The translations under genes were made by a program, and so were the position numbers. The notes beneath the pieces were generated by a model. That model had not been told where the DNA came from and did no database searches. It worked only from the letters and a program-made list of their open reading frames with translations. 64,000 bases of DNA from Eucalyptus grandis (taxonomy: Eukaryota; Streptophyta; Magnoliopsida; Myrtales; Myrtaceae), in NCBI RefSeq assembly GCF_016545825.1, contig NC_052615.1:22436520-22500519 (forward strand). The letters run 5' to 3'. Each line of letters starts with the position of its first letter. Positions within the stretch are counted from its first letter, which is position 1. Below are positions 10,895 through 22,637 of this stretch, in pieces.

Positions 10895-12046
10895 TCGGAC
10901 ATGGTGGGCTTGATAGTGCTCTATCAAGAATATAAGGCATTCAACATTCATCAACTTTACAAAACAATTCATACTGGCAAATAAGCCGTGCAACCAGTGA
11001 GTACACCTGTACTTATGAGCTCAAATTATGCACCTATTAGGGATGACATAATGGCTACAACCCGAAAATAAATAAACAATCGATGTCTCACGGTGCCCTG
11101 CATATTTTGTTACATCAGTTCAATTATATATATCCCTTAAAGGCTATACTTGACTATTCTAAAAAACACATCATGTATTTACAAGTATATCCGCAACCAC
11201 ATATGGCGATATAATTGGTCGACCATTAAATACATGTGATAGATGTAAAACAACAATAGTGTTCCTTCGCACACTCATGTCTCTCTCCATTTCGAACTGC
11301 TTTCCTAGACACATCCCATAAGGCCATATCTATTCATGACCGCCCGTAACATGCTAAAGTAGCAACATGGATCTTTCACTTGAGAACATAGTCAGAACTA
11401 ACATAGGGCACAAAATTGAGGTAAATTATAAATTACCTCAAGGGCTCACGATGAGTAAATAGGGATAATTTTACTCATCTTCCCTTATTGATCGTATAAT
11501 GCACATGTAGTATGAATTACATGCTATAGTGGATTTCTCTTTCTATAAGAGCGTATGTCATTTATCAAATATATCCATTATACATATCTTAGTGTAAACA
11601 TAGTCACGTGCTTCTCATGTACTTATATTTAGCTCAAGTGCTATATCAGCTCGCTTTCTATAGCACCCAATTAAATACTCGCATCCGGCATCTTTCAGGC
11701 ATACATGATTGTGGGACAATCATGTTCGGTCTTATTATAAACAAATCACAGACCTCCTCTTGATTCCAATCAAGGCGACATATTTTATGTACCAGACTTG
11801 CTCTTCAGCATTTATTTGTACATAACATCTCATCTCAATGTGCTATCTAAAGCACTTGAGGCGATTGCTCGTGTGAGTGAGCCAATCATTGCCTGCTGAC
11901 ATACTTTTCAATAATATATGTGTGTTTGTGCTAGTCTCATAGTGGATTTGTACTTATTGATAAAACATCAAATCACTAATAAATAAACAAGTACAATACA
12001 TATGTCCACAAATACATAAATCAACGATCCTCTACAATAACAGATA
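10895..12046 (-). other. 3' non-coding region of the Copia element
   Basis: About 1.15 kb between the end of pol and the polypurine tract. No open frame resembles a retroelement protein or an accessory gene on either strand. It is longer than the short spacer usual in Copia elements, and no insertion boundaries are visible in it. Confidence 0.6.
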
Positions 12047-15000
12047 TCACATTCTACACAATCCTAGTGACATCCTATGGGTCAAGAATATGTCTCTAGG
12101 AATAGCCTTCGTAAATGAATCAACAACCATTCTATTGGTTGAAATATATTGTAGGATCACTTCTTTTGCGCTATCATATCTCTTATGAAGTTGTTCTTTA
12201 TGTCAATGTGCTTTGTCCTTCCATGATACTTGGGATCCTTCACATAGACAAGAGCAGCTTGACTATCGCAATAAACTGTCACCGGTCTTGGAACCTCAGT
12301 GACAGTGGTTAAATTTTCTAAGAAACGTTTTAGCCATACTGCTTCTTGCACTGCAGCAGAGCATGCAATAAATTCTACCTCCATCGTAGATAAGGCCGTG
12401 CATGTCTGTTTCTTGCTATTTCAAGAAATCGCATTTCCATTGAACAAGAATGCATATCCGGAAGTCGATTTACGCTCATCCGGTCTCCACCTCAATCGGC
12501 ATATGAATAACCCAATAGGCGTAAATCATTCCCTTGGTAACAAAGTCAATAGTCCATAGTGCCCTTCAAGTATCTCAGATCCTCTTCACGTTTCCAGTTT
12601 TCTTAACTAAGATTTGATTGATATTGGCTCACCGGTCCACGGCATAGCATATGTCCAGTCTAGTACACATCATAGCATACATCAAACTTCGGACGCTCTA
12701 GCTTAAGGAACAATTTCATTGCTTTAATTTCTTCGAAGTCTTAGGACACATCTCGGTACTTAGGCCTTCACCTTGCATGACAATGGTATCAATGGGATTA
12801 CAATGCTACATATTGAAATGCTCAAGAATCTTCATAATATAAGACTCTTGTGATAAAGTAAGGAGTTTCCTTGATCGATCTTTTTCGATCTTAACTCTTA
12901 ATATATAAGCAGCTTCTCCCATGTTATTCATTTCAAAATTAGATGACAACCATTCTTTTATGGTGATAACCAAAACCTAAAAAGCCAATAGAATATCGTC
13001 CATATAAAGTGATAAAATCACAAATTTATCTTCGGACCGCTTGACATATACACAGTGATCTTCCTCATTCATCGTGAAACCAAAAGTGGTTATGGCTCGA
13101 TGAAAATGAATATACCACTGTCTAGATGATTGCTTAAGGCCATATATTGAGCGATGAAGCTTGCAAATTTTATACTTTGACCTTTTAGCTATGAAACCTA
13201 CTGGTTGTTTCATATAGATTTCCTCATCTAGTTCTCCATTAAGAAATACCGTCTCGTACATCCATCCGATGTAATTTAAGGTCCAAATGTGCAACGATAG
13301 CTAGAATAAGGCGTATTGAGGCAAAACTTACAACTGGTGAAAAGGTTTCCTCATAATCTATACCCTCTTGTTGAGTATAACCTTTCGCCACAAGGCGAGC
13401 CTTATACTTTTCAATGGATCCATCTGCCCTTCGCTTAATCTTGAAGACCCATTTGTTTCCAATGGCCTTATGATTGAGTGGTAGATCAACCAAGTCCTGA
13501 CATGGTTTGCCCTCATTAACTCCATCTTATCTTCCAAATTTTTCTCCATTTTTCCTTATTAGAGGATGAGAGAGCCTCTTGAGCAGTCTTAGGCTCAGCA
13601 TCGTCATTCTAAGCAATCATAAATGCTTCCCTTCAACCTCAAAATGACGACAAGGAATACTTTTACGATTACTTTACGCAATTGAATTTCTCTTGAATTC
13701 AATTCGTTAGGCGATGCAACACTCCCACTAGGTCTTGCATGTTGAGGTAAATTTTCATTTCCTCTACAACATCAGTGGATGTGTTATTAGAATCTTCCAT
13801 TTAATATAATTGAAAGTCCTTATCAATCTCACCTCTACTAGGAAAATCATTCTCCAAGAACGTGACATCTTGTGACTCCATTTCGGTCACACTTCCATTA
13901 GCTTGTTCACCTATAAACACGTACCCTTTGGAGTGTTTAGAATATCTTATAAAGATACATTTCTTCCTCTGGACCTAATTTGCCATATTTATGGGAAGAA
14001 TCATGAACATAAGCTGCACTTCCCCATGGACTTAGACTACTCAAGTCTGGTTTCCTACCAGTCCATAATTCATAAGGGGTGAAAGTGATCGATTTTGAGG
14101 GCACTCAATTAAGTATAAAGGTAGCAGTCAATAATGCATCTCCCCAATAGGAAATAGGTAAATTTGCTTACGCCATCATAGATCTAACCATTTCCAATAG
14201 GGTTCTACTTATCTCAGCTACCCCATTTTGTTGTGGAGTACAGAATAGTCAATTGTCGTACAATTCCCTTTTCATCATAAAGAGCCTTGAATTGCTCCGA
14301 TAGATACTCACGTCCACGATCGATTCTCAATACCTATATTGTTTTGTTCAACTGATTCTCTACCATCGCTATATATTGTCTAAAGTAGTCTAATGCTTCG
14401 ACTTATGGAAGATCGAAAGACATAACCGAAACATGTGAAGTCATCTATGAAAGTGATGAAATATAAGGCTCCATGCCTCACCCTCACATTCAAAGGACCA
14501 CAAATGTCAAAATGTATGAGTTGGAATTGAAAATTCAGCTCTAGTTACTTTACTGAATGGTTTTCTAGTTAATTTTCCCGCTAGACAATGTTCACATACG
14601 GATAGACTAACATTAGTGAGTGACCCTAAAAGGCATTCTTTAGCTAATCTTTGCATTCTTTGCAATCCAATGTGACATAATCTAGTATGCCAAGTACTTG
14701 CATCAATCTCAACGTTATTAAAAGATGCAATTAAAGAAAAAAAACTATCAACATTAACATTGTACTGATCATAATCAATGTCTAACACCATAAAACCATT
14801 TGATACATGACTTGAACCATAATAAACTGTTCCATACAAAATGTCAACACAATCACCATGGAAATTCAATACATAACTTAAGCTAAGAAGAACAACTACA
14901 GAGACCAAGTTTCATCGAATATCTAGAGCACAAAGGATATCATGCAGAAATAGGTTTCGACCAACACGTAAGATTAATTTACGTGTGCCGATACCCTTCA

Positions 15001-15129
15001 CTCCAACTCTTGAGTTATTCCCAACATATATCCATCTTCTTCCAGGTGGTATCCAACGATACTCCACAAATACTTCTTGATCTCTAGCTACATGGTCTGT
15101 TGCTCTTGAGTCTACAGTCCACATTGGAT
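12047..15129 (-). pseudogene. Copia pol polyprotein (protease-integrase-RT-RNase H), broken
   Basis: Domains follow in order on the minus strand. The protease is around 15112, where the catalytic triad DSG reads DSR (followed by ATDH), which should abolish proteolysis. A pre-integrase zinc-binding part near 14510-14760 keeps WHTRLCHIG and CEHCLAGK. The integrase core at 13560-14500 survives only in shifted fragments. Reverse transcriptase has [13 protein letters not shown] and [11 protein letters not shown] (13358-13493), LYMDDILL with the catalytic YMDD (about 12995-13006), and IYGLKQSSRQWY between them. RNase H has YCDSQAALV (12157-12384), and the C-terminus ends near 12047 with FTKAIPRDIF. 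Stops and frameshifts separate the blocks, including an in-frame TGA at about 14912. Confidence 0.92.
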
Positions 15130-16029
15130 GAGATTCATCAATCATTATAGTACTAGAAACAAAAGCATTACTCAAAGTAATAGAGTAATAGGGTACCTTT
15201 TTTGGCTCAGTGCATTCATGAGCAAAGTGACCCATCTTGCCACAATTGTAGCACTCCATCTTGGCCTTGTCCTTCTTCCCACCATGCTTCTTGCGTCGGA
15301 AGGTCTTAGCCCTTTGAAGTGCCTGATTAGTCTTCTTCCCTTTGTTGTTGAATTGATGATTCCTCTTGTGCTTGAAGCCCAAAACTTTGCGCGAACTCGA
15401 TTTAGCAACATAAGCATGGGTAGAGGATCTTGCAGCCTCTAGGCGCTCATCATCTAATTCTAAGTGACACACAATATCATCAAAAGTGACAATATTCTCA
15501 TTATGCGTCATATTGATGTTCATATGCTCCCAATTGTCAAGAAGAGACCTTATAACAGTCTAAACTTGTTGTTCATCAAGGAGTGACCTCTTGACTTCAA
15601 CTCACGAATCATGTTTGACATCTGCGAAAATGTTGCCTCATCGTTATATTTGGGCGTTTTGGAATGTGTCAAACTTGATGGTGAGTCTCCTTAGCTTAGT
15701 GGTAGATGTACCCCCAAATCCTATCCTTCAAGAAAACCCACATAACTTGAGCTTTATCATAACTTTCAAACTTACACATGAGATCATCTTGCATACAGCT
15801 CAGCAACGTGATGCGAGCAATGTTATTTTCTTTTTCCAAACTTGATAAGCTTCTAGATCTTTCTGTGTTGACCTGAAGTTCCATACTCAGTTCATCCATA
15901 GTATGGTTGAGGGTTTCCAAAATCTCTTGCTCCTCAAGGATGTACCGAACCTTTCGATGCTAAATATCATAATTGTCACCGTTCAGCTTCTCACTTTTAT
16001 TGAGGTCAGCCACATTGGTCTTGGATGTA
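15130..16029 (-). pseudogene. Copia gag, broken
   Basis: Gag packages the element RNA. The N-terminal part near 15960-16029 reads NVADLNKSEKLNG, typical for Copia gag, and is followed by MDELSMELQV and LSCMQDDLMCKFESYDKAQV (15696-15920). A frameshift region follows, then the basic C-terminal part with one CCHC zinc knuckle, CYNCGKMGHFAHEC (15212-15253). A stop interrupts the N-terminus (W-to-stop near 15960), and the start codon is not recognisable. Gag and pol share a frame at the knuckle-protease junction, as usual in this superfamily. Confidence 0.9.
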
Positions 16030-17434
16030 AACCATAATCAATTGCTATATCACATTGACATAATAAACGCAGAATCAATACTAGCACACTTTATTGAGTA
16101 ACGCACATATTTAATTTGTAGCAAAGACAAACTAAATTAATGATAATTCAACAAAAGACACAGAGGCAAAAGTTCACTATGTTCCAAATCAACTTCTATG
16201 TACAATTGTTCTATTACCATTAATTAGTTTAATTTGCGCAAATTTTAAGTTCTAGGTGAGAACTCTTTCAAATTCTACCAACCTACGAACTCCCATTAGG
16301 AAAAATAATTACATGATCTCATGTAATTTCTATATTTTCCATAACAAAAAACATAGCATGATAATAACCAATTTATAAGCAACAATCATACTTCAACTAT
16401 AATCAAAATCGCAATTCAACATGCAATGGATTTCCTATCATTGTTTGAATCTTCTAGCAACTAGAAAATTACAAGTATATAAAATTATATACACGATATT
16501 ATCGAACCAAGCTCTACACAACATATATGACATCATTTGCACACAAGCTAGCTACTGTATTTACTAAACCACAAGAAAATACAAGCTACAAATAAATAAA
16601 TTATGCATTAAACCCCAAAAATTACGTGTACATAGGGTTTCCTATGCATTTTCATACATTTATAAAATTCAAAAGTATAAACTAATTATACTACTGTGTA
16701 GAAAACGCTCATACGAACCAAACGCCACTGACCACACTCCATCGGAGCTCACACGGCCCCACGCGCCGCCCGAGTGCGCGGCACGTGTGGCGCATGCGCC
16801 AGCGAGCCAACGGCTCCTAGCCGGTCTGACCGGTTTGACCACCGACCACTTGACCGGTTTGACCGTTGACCGGTCAACGGTCGGGTCATGGGTCGAGTCG
16901 CCGACCGTGACCGGCCGCCAACTTTTTCGGCTATGATGTCATCGATGACGTCATCCAAGCAGCTATCGACCATTGGATGACGTCATTAGTGACGCAGCAC
17001 GCGTCGCCGTCGATGCGCGCGTGACGCCACACGTCGTTCGCCGATGTCAGCGCATGACGCCACGCGCCTGTTCGCTGGTGTCCCTAGCACGTCCAGCGCA
17101 TGGATCCCACGCGCAACAGCTTCGGCCACGCGTGTGGGCGCGTCCAGCCTCGTCCGGTCGCGCTCAAACCACCGTCGGACTCATCTCAACAAGTACTTGC
17201 ACAATGTATATTCAAAAGTTGATTTTGGCCAAAAAAATATTTCGAAAATTGGCCAAAACCGCACAGATGCACGCGACCCCGAATCCGTTCTTTGCTTTGG
17301 TTCGATTTTTCGACGATTCATGTATCAATTTCGATTAATAAACTTCCAACCAGTGTAGATATCATACTCTTAATCTCAATATCAAATGGTGAACTGGATA
17401 ATTCGATGAAAAACAAGGTAGAAACCACGACCGA
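16030..17434 (-). other. Leader region of the Copia element, with GC-rich block
   Basis: About 1.4 kb between the primer binding site and gag, without coding capacity. Most of it is AT-rich, but 16740-17170 is strongly GC-rich. That block holds repeats of GACCGGTTTGACC, the 12-base palindrome TTGACCGGTCAA, and a cluster of bZIP-type TGACGTCA sites. Confidence 0.7.
16933..16985. promoter_or_regulatory. Cluster of TGACGTCA (bZIP/CRE-type) sites
   Basis: A near-perfect 22-base palindrome at 16933-16954 holds one TGACGTCA and one TGATGTCA site. A second TGACGTCA is at 16978-16985. Such palindromes are known binding sites for TGA/bZIP factors in plants. That they act here is inference, and they lie inside the leader rather than in the LTR. 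Confidence 0.4.
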
Positions 17435-17446
17435 GCTCTAATACCA
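17435..17446 (-). promoter_or_regulatory. Primer binding site of the Copia element
   Basis: TGGTATTAGAGC on the minus strand, next to the 5' LTR end, differs by one base from the canonical site complementary to plant initiator tRNA-Met (TGGTATCAGAGC). Confidence 0.9.
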
Positions 17447-17447
17447 A

Positions 17448-17847
17448 TGTTGGAATTCAAGTCGGCGGAAGACGACTTACCGATTCCGATGCGCAAACTT
17501 TAATTAGCCCTGGAATGAACGTTGAATTGTCGATGAATCACGAACAAAAACTATCTCATGCCGGTCTAGATGCAATCACAAGGAAAACACCCATTTCCGC
17601 AGCGTATATGCAAATTGTTCTTGCAAAAGTGAAATGGAACGCCTTATCCTTTGATGGAAATGGAACAAACAAATGAGAGAATTTTTTTGATCGTATGTTC
17701 TGCCAACCTCCAACGGTTGTGTTTGGGAGGCTTTTATACGTCTTCCTTCGTACTCCGTCCATTAGTGTCTTTCCATCGTAACGCATCAAGACGAAACGGT
17801 GCGTTCCAATCGCACCTCATCATGGACGTACCAACTAAAGTACAACA
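17448..17847 (-). repeat. Copia 5' LTR
   Basis: 400-bp partner of the LTR at 10490-10886. On the minus strand it begins TGTTGTACTTTAG at 17847 and ends CCAACA at 17448, next to the primer binding site. Confidence 0.95.
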
Positions 17848-18060
17848 TACATCCACTTGATCGTAGCTACCCGATGATCTTGCATAAGGCCCCGAACAAT
17901 CCCCTACTTCCTCTTTTAATCTCTTCATGGAAGTTTTGGTCGCTTTCTAGCTCGACATACGTGAATCTTCTATATCTTGTCGCTGCAAGATGACATCCTT
18001 TACATAAGCTCCGATGACATCCTTTTACATAAGCTCCCGTTTATAGCTTTCGATTCCAAT
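17848..18060 (-). pseudogene. S-domain receptor kinase pseudogene 2, 5' remnant
   Basis: This aligns with 26110-26265 of the paralogue: the juxtamembrane region and glycine-rich loop coding sequence, heavily decayed. It begins at the second copy of the TACAT target duplication, so joining 10489 to 17853 restores the original order. A short duplication ('gatgacatcc...tacataagctcc', twice at about 17990-18030) is new. The extracellular and membrane parts are absent, and a LINE fragment abuts directly at about 18060. At least the first half of the gene was therefore lost before or with that junction. Confidence 0.75.
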
Positions 18061-20720
18061 CCTTGCTTTTGACATTAATTTTCTCATTCCATCCTTTTAA
18101 CTTTGTGCTTACCCGTCTCAAAATCCAAGCAAACATCTATTTGTTTGATACTACCCAATCCGAAGGAGTCCCGAGGTATTTCCTTGTTTTATCCATTATA
18201 GGTAGTCTTAGCACCCTTGTCATATTCTCTTTTAAGCTATGGGGTAGTCCCTATTGAAATAAATCCCACACTTGTTCAAATTTACCTCTTTCCCAAATGG
18301 TACATAGTATTGATTTAAAATTGTTGCCAAATTCTGACGTTCCAGAATTTCCTTTCTAACAAGATGATGAAGCCATCCGCGAAGAGTATATGAGAAAGGG
18401 TAGGACTCCATTGTTAAGTATAATCCCTATGCTACCATTATCAACTGCAATCTTCAATAGTGAGGATAATACATTAGCCACCAGAATAAATAAGTAGGGG
18501 ATAATGGGTTCCCTTAACTAATCCCTCATGTTGGCTTAAAATATTGAAGTGGCTCTCCATTAAACTTGACACCGAATGAGATAGTTGTGAGGCATTGCAT
18601 TATCCACCCATTTTTCATCAAAACCTATTCTAATTAAATGTGCCTTAAAGAAGTACCACTCCACTTGCTTGCATGCCTTTTTCATATCAAGTTTCCAGGA
18701 TAAAGTACACCAGGAGTGCGAGAACTTGGCACACGTGGACACTTTAGCGCAGAATGTTTTAAAAGATATACTTAAGTGTCACTATTTTTGAAAAGTGGGA
18801 CACATCGGTGCCAAGTCCTGCGAGAGTAGCTAGAAATTTGACATGGCATTTGTTTAATAATATATGTGGTCTACGTGACTGAAGCCAACTCAACAATGAC
18901 TTGACAAAAATGACTTCATTTTGCCCCAAAATTGAATATTAATATAAATATTAATTAAAATAAAATATATATTTATTAAAAAATGGGATCTACAGCAAGC
19001 TTTGGCAAGGGCTTGCATAGCCCTCGTCGAACCTACTCTCCCTTTATAAAAATATTTTAATTAATATTTATATTAAAATTCAATTTTGGGGCCATGTCAA
19101 CGTAAAAACATCATTTTGCACCTATCTAGCCAGGTCAATGCAAAAACGATGTTGTTTTGTACTTATCTCACCGAAGAAATGCCATGTTAGTAGTTTGACC
19201 ATAATTTCTCGTTGTTGGCACTTGGGTGTTCTATTTTTCCTCCGATTTTGGTAATTTAAGTGTGCCTTTTGAAATTTTTGGCACTAAAGTGTCTCCCCAT
19301 GTTAAGTTTTGGCACTCTAAAAGTCTACACCTCCAAGTTTTAGAATTGCTTGGAATTTCTTTTTCTTTTGCAAATTCTAATTTGATGTAGCATCTCTTAT
19401 ACAATGAATATATTATCTTAAATTTGCGTTCCCCAACGAATGCACTCTGCTTTGTAGCATTAGATCTAGCAACAACGAATTAAGCCTATTCACCGTCATT
19501 GGTTTGACCTCTCGAGATTAGGGACTTTTGGGATAAGTGAAATATGGGTCCTATTACCTTTTTGCTTCAAGACCTCACTCTAGATTTCTGCCCAGCTTAG
19601 TAAAACTATTCACTAAGGCCATCTGACCTTGGTGCTTTAGATGCACGAAGTCAAAACTACACATTTTAATTCTTCCAAAGCATCTACATCAATTGATTCA
19701 ATTATTCTGTCACCACTCAGCTTGAACAGGAAAGAACATTTGGGGTCCAATAGATTGATATAGTTCTAAGAAAAATTGTAGTGTAGTTTCCTTAAGAAGG
19801 CTTGGTTCTTCAACCCATATTCCTTATGATATTTGCGACATGGAAATTCTTTGATGTTGTTAAACAATGGTGGCATGAAAGAATTTCGTGGTTTTGTCAC
19901 ACATTTCAGCCAATTAATTCTTATTCTCAGCCCCAATACATATCTTCCTACCTCCATAATGCCTCAATTTCCCTTTGTAAGTGCTTGACTCTTTCCATTT
20001 CGGAATATCCTCCATTATTGTTTATCCATTGTTGAAGTTCCTGCTTCAATGAGTCTATTCTTTTATGTCCATTCCTACAAGTTTTTTTACTCCATTTGGA
20101 TAAGGCAATACCACTGCACGTAACTTCGCAACTACCTTTATCCCTACTTAGTAAGTACAGTTCCAAGTCTCTTTAACAATTGTTCTACATTCATCATTCT
20201 CAAGCCAAAGGCTTTGAACTTGAACCCTTTTCTCCATTTAACAGGTTCAAGCTTGAAAGATAAAAGGATAGGACTATGGTTTGACCCAATGGCTGGAAGT
20301 GCAAATGCTTTTGCTTCAGTGGAATAATAATTTCCATTCAATGGTGAACACCACCCTATCAAGACATTCTTAATGTGATTGTCCCCTCCTTATTATTCCA
20401 TTAAGTAAAGGCACATCCCTTGCCGTGTATGTCCATAAAAAAACAAGAATCTAGAAAATTCCGAAAAGCTATTATTTTTTAATTCTCAGCCATGCACTTC
20501 CTTGCTTTCTCTTAATGGAATAATACTTCGTTAAATCCCTTAAACACACCGAAGGTAACATATTTATAGAACTTATCTCACGTAATTCCTCCCAAAGTTG
20601 AAGCCTATTATGGCAAACATACAGTGCATGAACAAAGATGACTCATTTTCTTACCACTCCCCATTACTTTGCATCTCATATTCACATAATCCACGATTCC
20701 TATGAAATTTCTTAGATGAA
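18061..20720 (-). mobile_element. L1-type LINE, truncated ORF2 (endonuclease and RT)
   Basis: The minus strand holds decayed ORF2. The endonuclease part at 20340-20720 includes LQLWEELREIS and LDRVV, and SNHSPILLSF is near 20270. A linker near 19770-20160 includes RINWLK. RT blocks are QSAFVGER (about 19440), LDMKKACKQVEW (about 18670) and ILFADGFIIL (about 18370-18395), where the catalytic FADD has become FADG. A downstream GWNEKI block is near 18080. The RNase H/zinc-finger end and any poly(A) tail are missing, and the 3' side abuts kinase pseudogene 2. A foldback element (18697-19333) splits the RT. Many stops and frameshifts rule out activity. Confidence 0.88.
18697..19333. mobile_element. 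Foldback/MULE-like element inside the LINE
   Basis: Outer arms at about 18697-18830 and 19210-19333 are inverted copies, with shared words such as 'gacactttag' and 'ttggcac'. Inner arms are closer: about 18931-18965 and 19045-19085 pair almost perfectly around 'caatttttggggc'-like and 'tattaattaaaata' words. The flanks CAAGTTTCC (18688-18696) and CAAGTTTTA (19334-19342) agree at 7 of 9 positions, as for an old Mutator-type 9-base duplication. LINE reverse transcriptase sequence resumes in order on both sides. Confidence 0.7.
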
Positions 20721-22637
20721 CAATTCAAAATTTAGGCCTTGCAATTCAAATACATAACTTTGAGATTGTGCCATAATTTTGAAAACTATTATGATTAAAC
20801 GAACGAATGGCTTAAATCCTTATTGGCCGTTCCAAATCGAAATAAATTCGGTTAGATGAGCCCACCTTGGCATGTATTCGTAAATTCCTTCTTTACCTTT
20901 TTCCCTTTTTTCCTTCTTCTTTCCCTTCCTCTCTTTTCTTTTTATTTTATTTTTATCTTTTCTCTCTCATTTTTTCTAGGTAAGCTCTTATTCTCCAAAG
21001 GAGTTGAACATCCTTTTCCTTTCTTTTTTGACTTTTCAACTTTTTATCTATCTTTTTTTTCCCAGGCCCTACCCTTCTCAATCAAATATTACAATTTCCA
21101 CACCCATTTGCCACATTATATTGTTAATTATGTAGAAGAGCCATGGAGGAGCAGGCTTATCATAAAAAATAATGCCACATCACCTTTTTCAGCCATCAAA
21201 GACGTTAGTGTAAATTATGTGATGACATTTTGAAAGTTGAGGAATTTAAATGAGTGACCTAAAAGTTATAACACTAAATTGAATTGCCTACAAAATTTTG
21301 ACATTTCTATTTTTTTCCACTAAGCATCCACTTCAGCATACTAAACAATTAATTCACAATGTTTGTGCCAGAATCAGCAATTTTCTCCGGATCTCCCAAA
21401 ATCCTTGCATTAAATAGATTAAAGTATAAATATATAAAGACTACATAATTTTTCTATTTTTCATTGGGTATAAATATGGACATCAATAACGTGAAAATTA
21501 ACTAACAATTAAAATGGGCAACGTTCATATTTATAGCCTAAAAGGAAAGGCATGACTAGAGAAAATGGAAGAAAATATAGTCCAATTTCTAATAATAGAC
21601 ATCTCAAATTTCGACACATATTCAAAACAACAAGGTATTGAATCAATGACAAGGCCCAAAAGTTACAAGATCAATCTTGAATTATGCCAGAATTCAATCG
21701 ATAACATAAATCAAGGATATTTAGATACAATGCTAGAATTCAATCAATGACAAGGTATCGGATAAAAATGCATGTTAGAATCTAATCGACGATGTGAATA
21801 TGAAACTATAGCTAAGGAAATTTAAAGTACAATGTAGGAAAGTAAAGATAATTGAAAGATAATATTTTGTTTGATTCATGCCAAGGGTTTCTTGTTGGAT
21901 AGTTGGTGGCACTTATAGCAAAGGTGTAGTAATTGCTCCTCGACTATGCTTAGATATTGTTTTTCTAAGTAACTTCCATTGGCCTCGCCCATACTCCTTC
22001 ATTCCCGCAAGCTTCACTTGCCCGTGTTTTGTATAATAGTCCTCATTGTGCGTTGATGGTTTTGTAGTCATCAACGATCGTTCCATGATAGGGTGTGTGA
22101 ATGGCAACAGCTCCCTCCGCAACGTGCATTCTCGATGCCCACCGTCTTGGTAATTTGAATAGTATTTGAAATACTTCCAATGAAAATTTGCTACTAGCGC
22201 TCATATAGGCAGCCACCAACTGTTCGTTATCATATTTCGACAACTAGACACATAATATTAAAGAATATCGTCGTTAATCACTGTGTGTTAGCTCTTGTAT
22301 TTGTTGACGGCTGTATAAGGTGACGCTCATGCATTATGCATGTGGCTGCTACGTATCCCTACTCATATGCCACATATTTCTCATTCTCGTGCTAAGCACA
22401 AGCTTATCGATAACCAAATCAACTTTTGGTATCAACGGGTTTGAACTATTTTTAGATGGCAAATTCTGTAACCCAAGTGAACCACTTTGGTTTAGGTAGT
22501 AGACTAGCTCATAGCAAAGCACGGTTGAAAAAGAATGAAGAAGTGTGGAGATATTTATGTTGAAAACAATGTCTAAAAAGGAAATTGTTGCAATGTAACC
22601 CCTCTCGTGGGGAGGGAGTTTGTTGTATTTAGGGTAT
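20721..22637. other. Unassigned AT-rich sequence
   Basis: 20860-21060 is a pyrimidine-rich tract whose long open frame is only Phe/Ser/Leu-rich. 21540-21770 has short repeated phrases ('gaattcaatc', 'caaggtat'). I see no recognisable gene, RNA or mobile-element domain. Parts may be decayed LTR sequence. Confidence 0.5.

Larger units (their letters stand above)
10490..17847 (-). mobile_element. Ty1/Copia LTR retrotransposon inserted in kinase pseudogene 2
   Basis: This is a structurally complete, minus-strand Copia element of 7.36 kb. It has two LTRs (10490-10886 and 17448-17847, roughly 90 percent alike by eye), a 5-base target duplication TACAT (10485-10489 and 17848-17852), a primer binding site, a polypurine tract, and gag-pol in Copia order (gag, protease, integrase, reverse transcriptase, RNase H). 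All reading frames are broken and the protease active site is changed, so it cannot move on its own. The LTR divergence says the insertion is not recent. A 1.4 kb leader and a 1.16 kb 3' non-coding stretch flank the coding part. Confidence 0.95.

Noticed and set aside
20856..21233. 125-codon Phe/Leu-rich open frame, membrane-protein-like
   Set aside because: Explained by a pyrimidine-rich tract. No start context, homology or companion exons.
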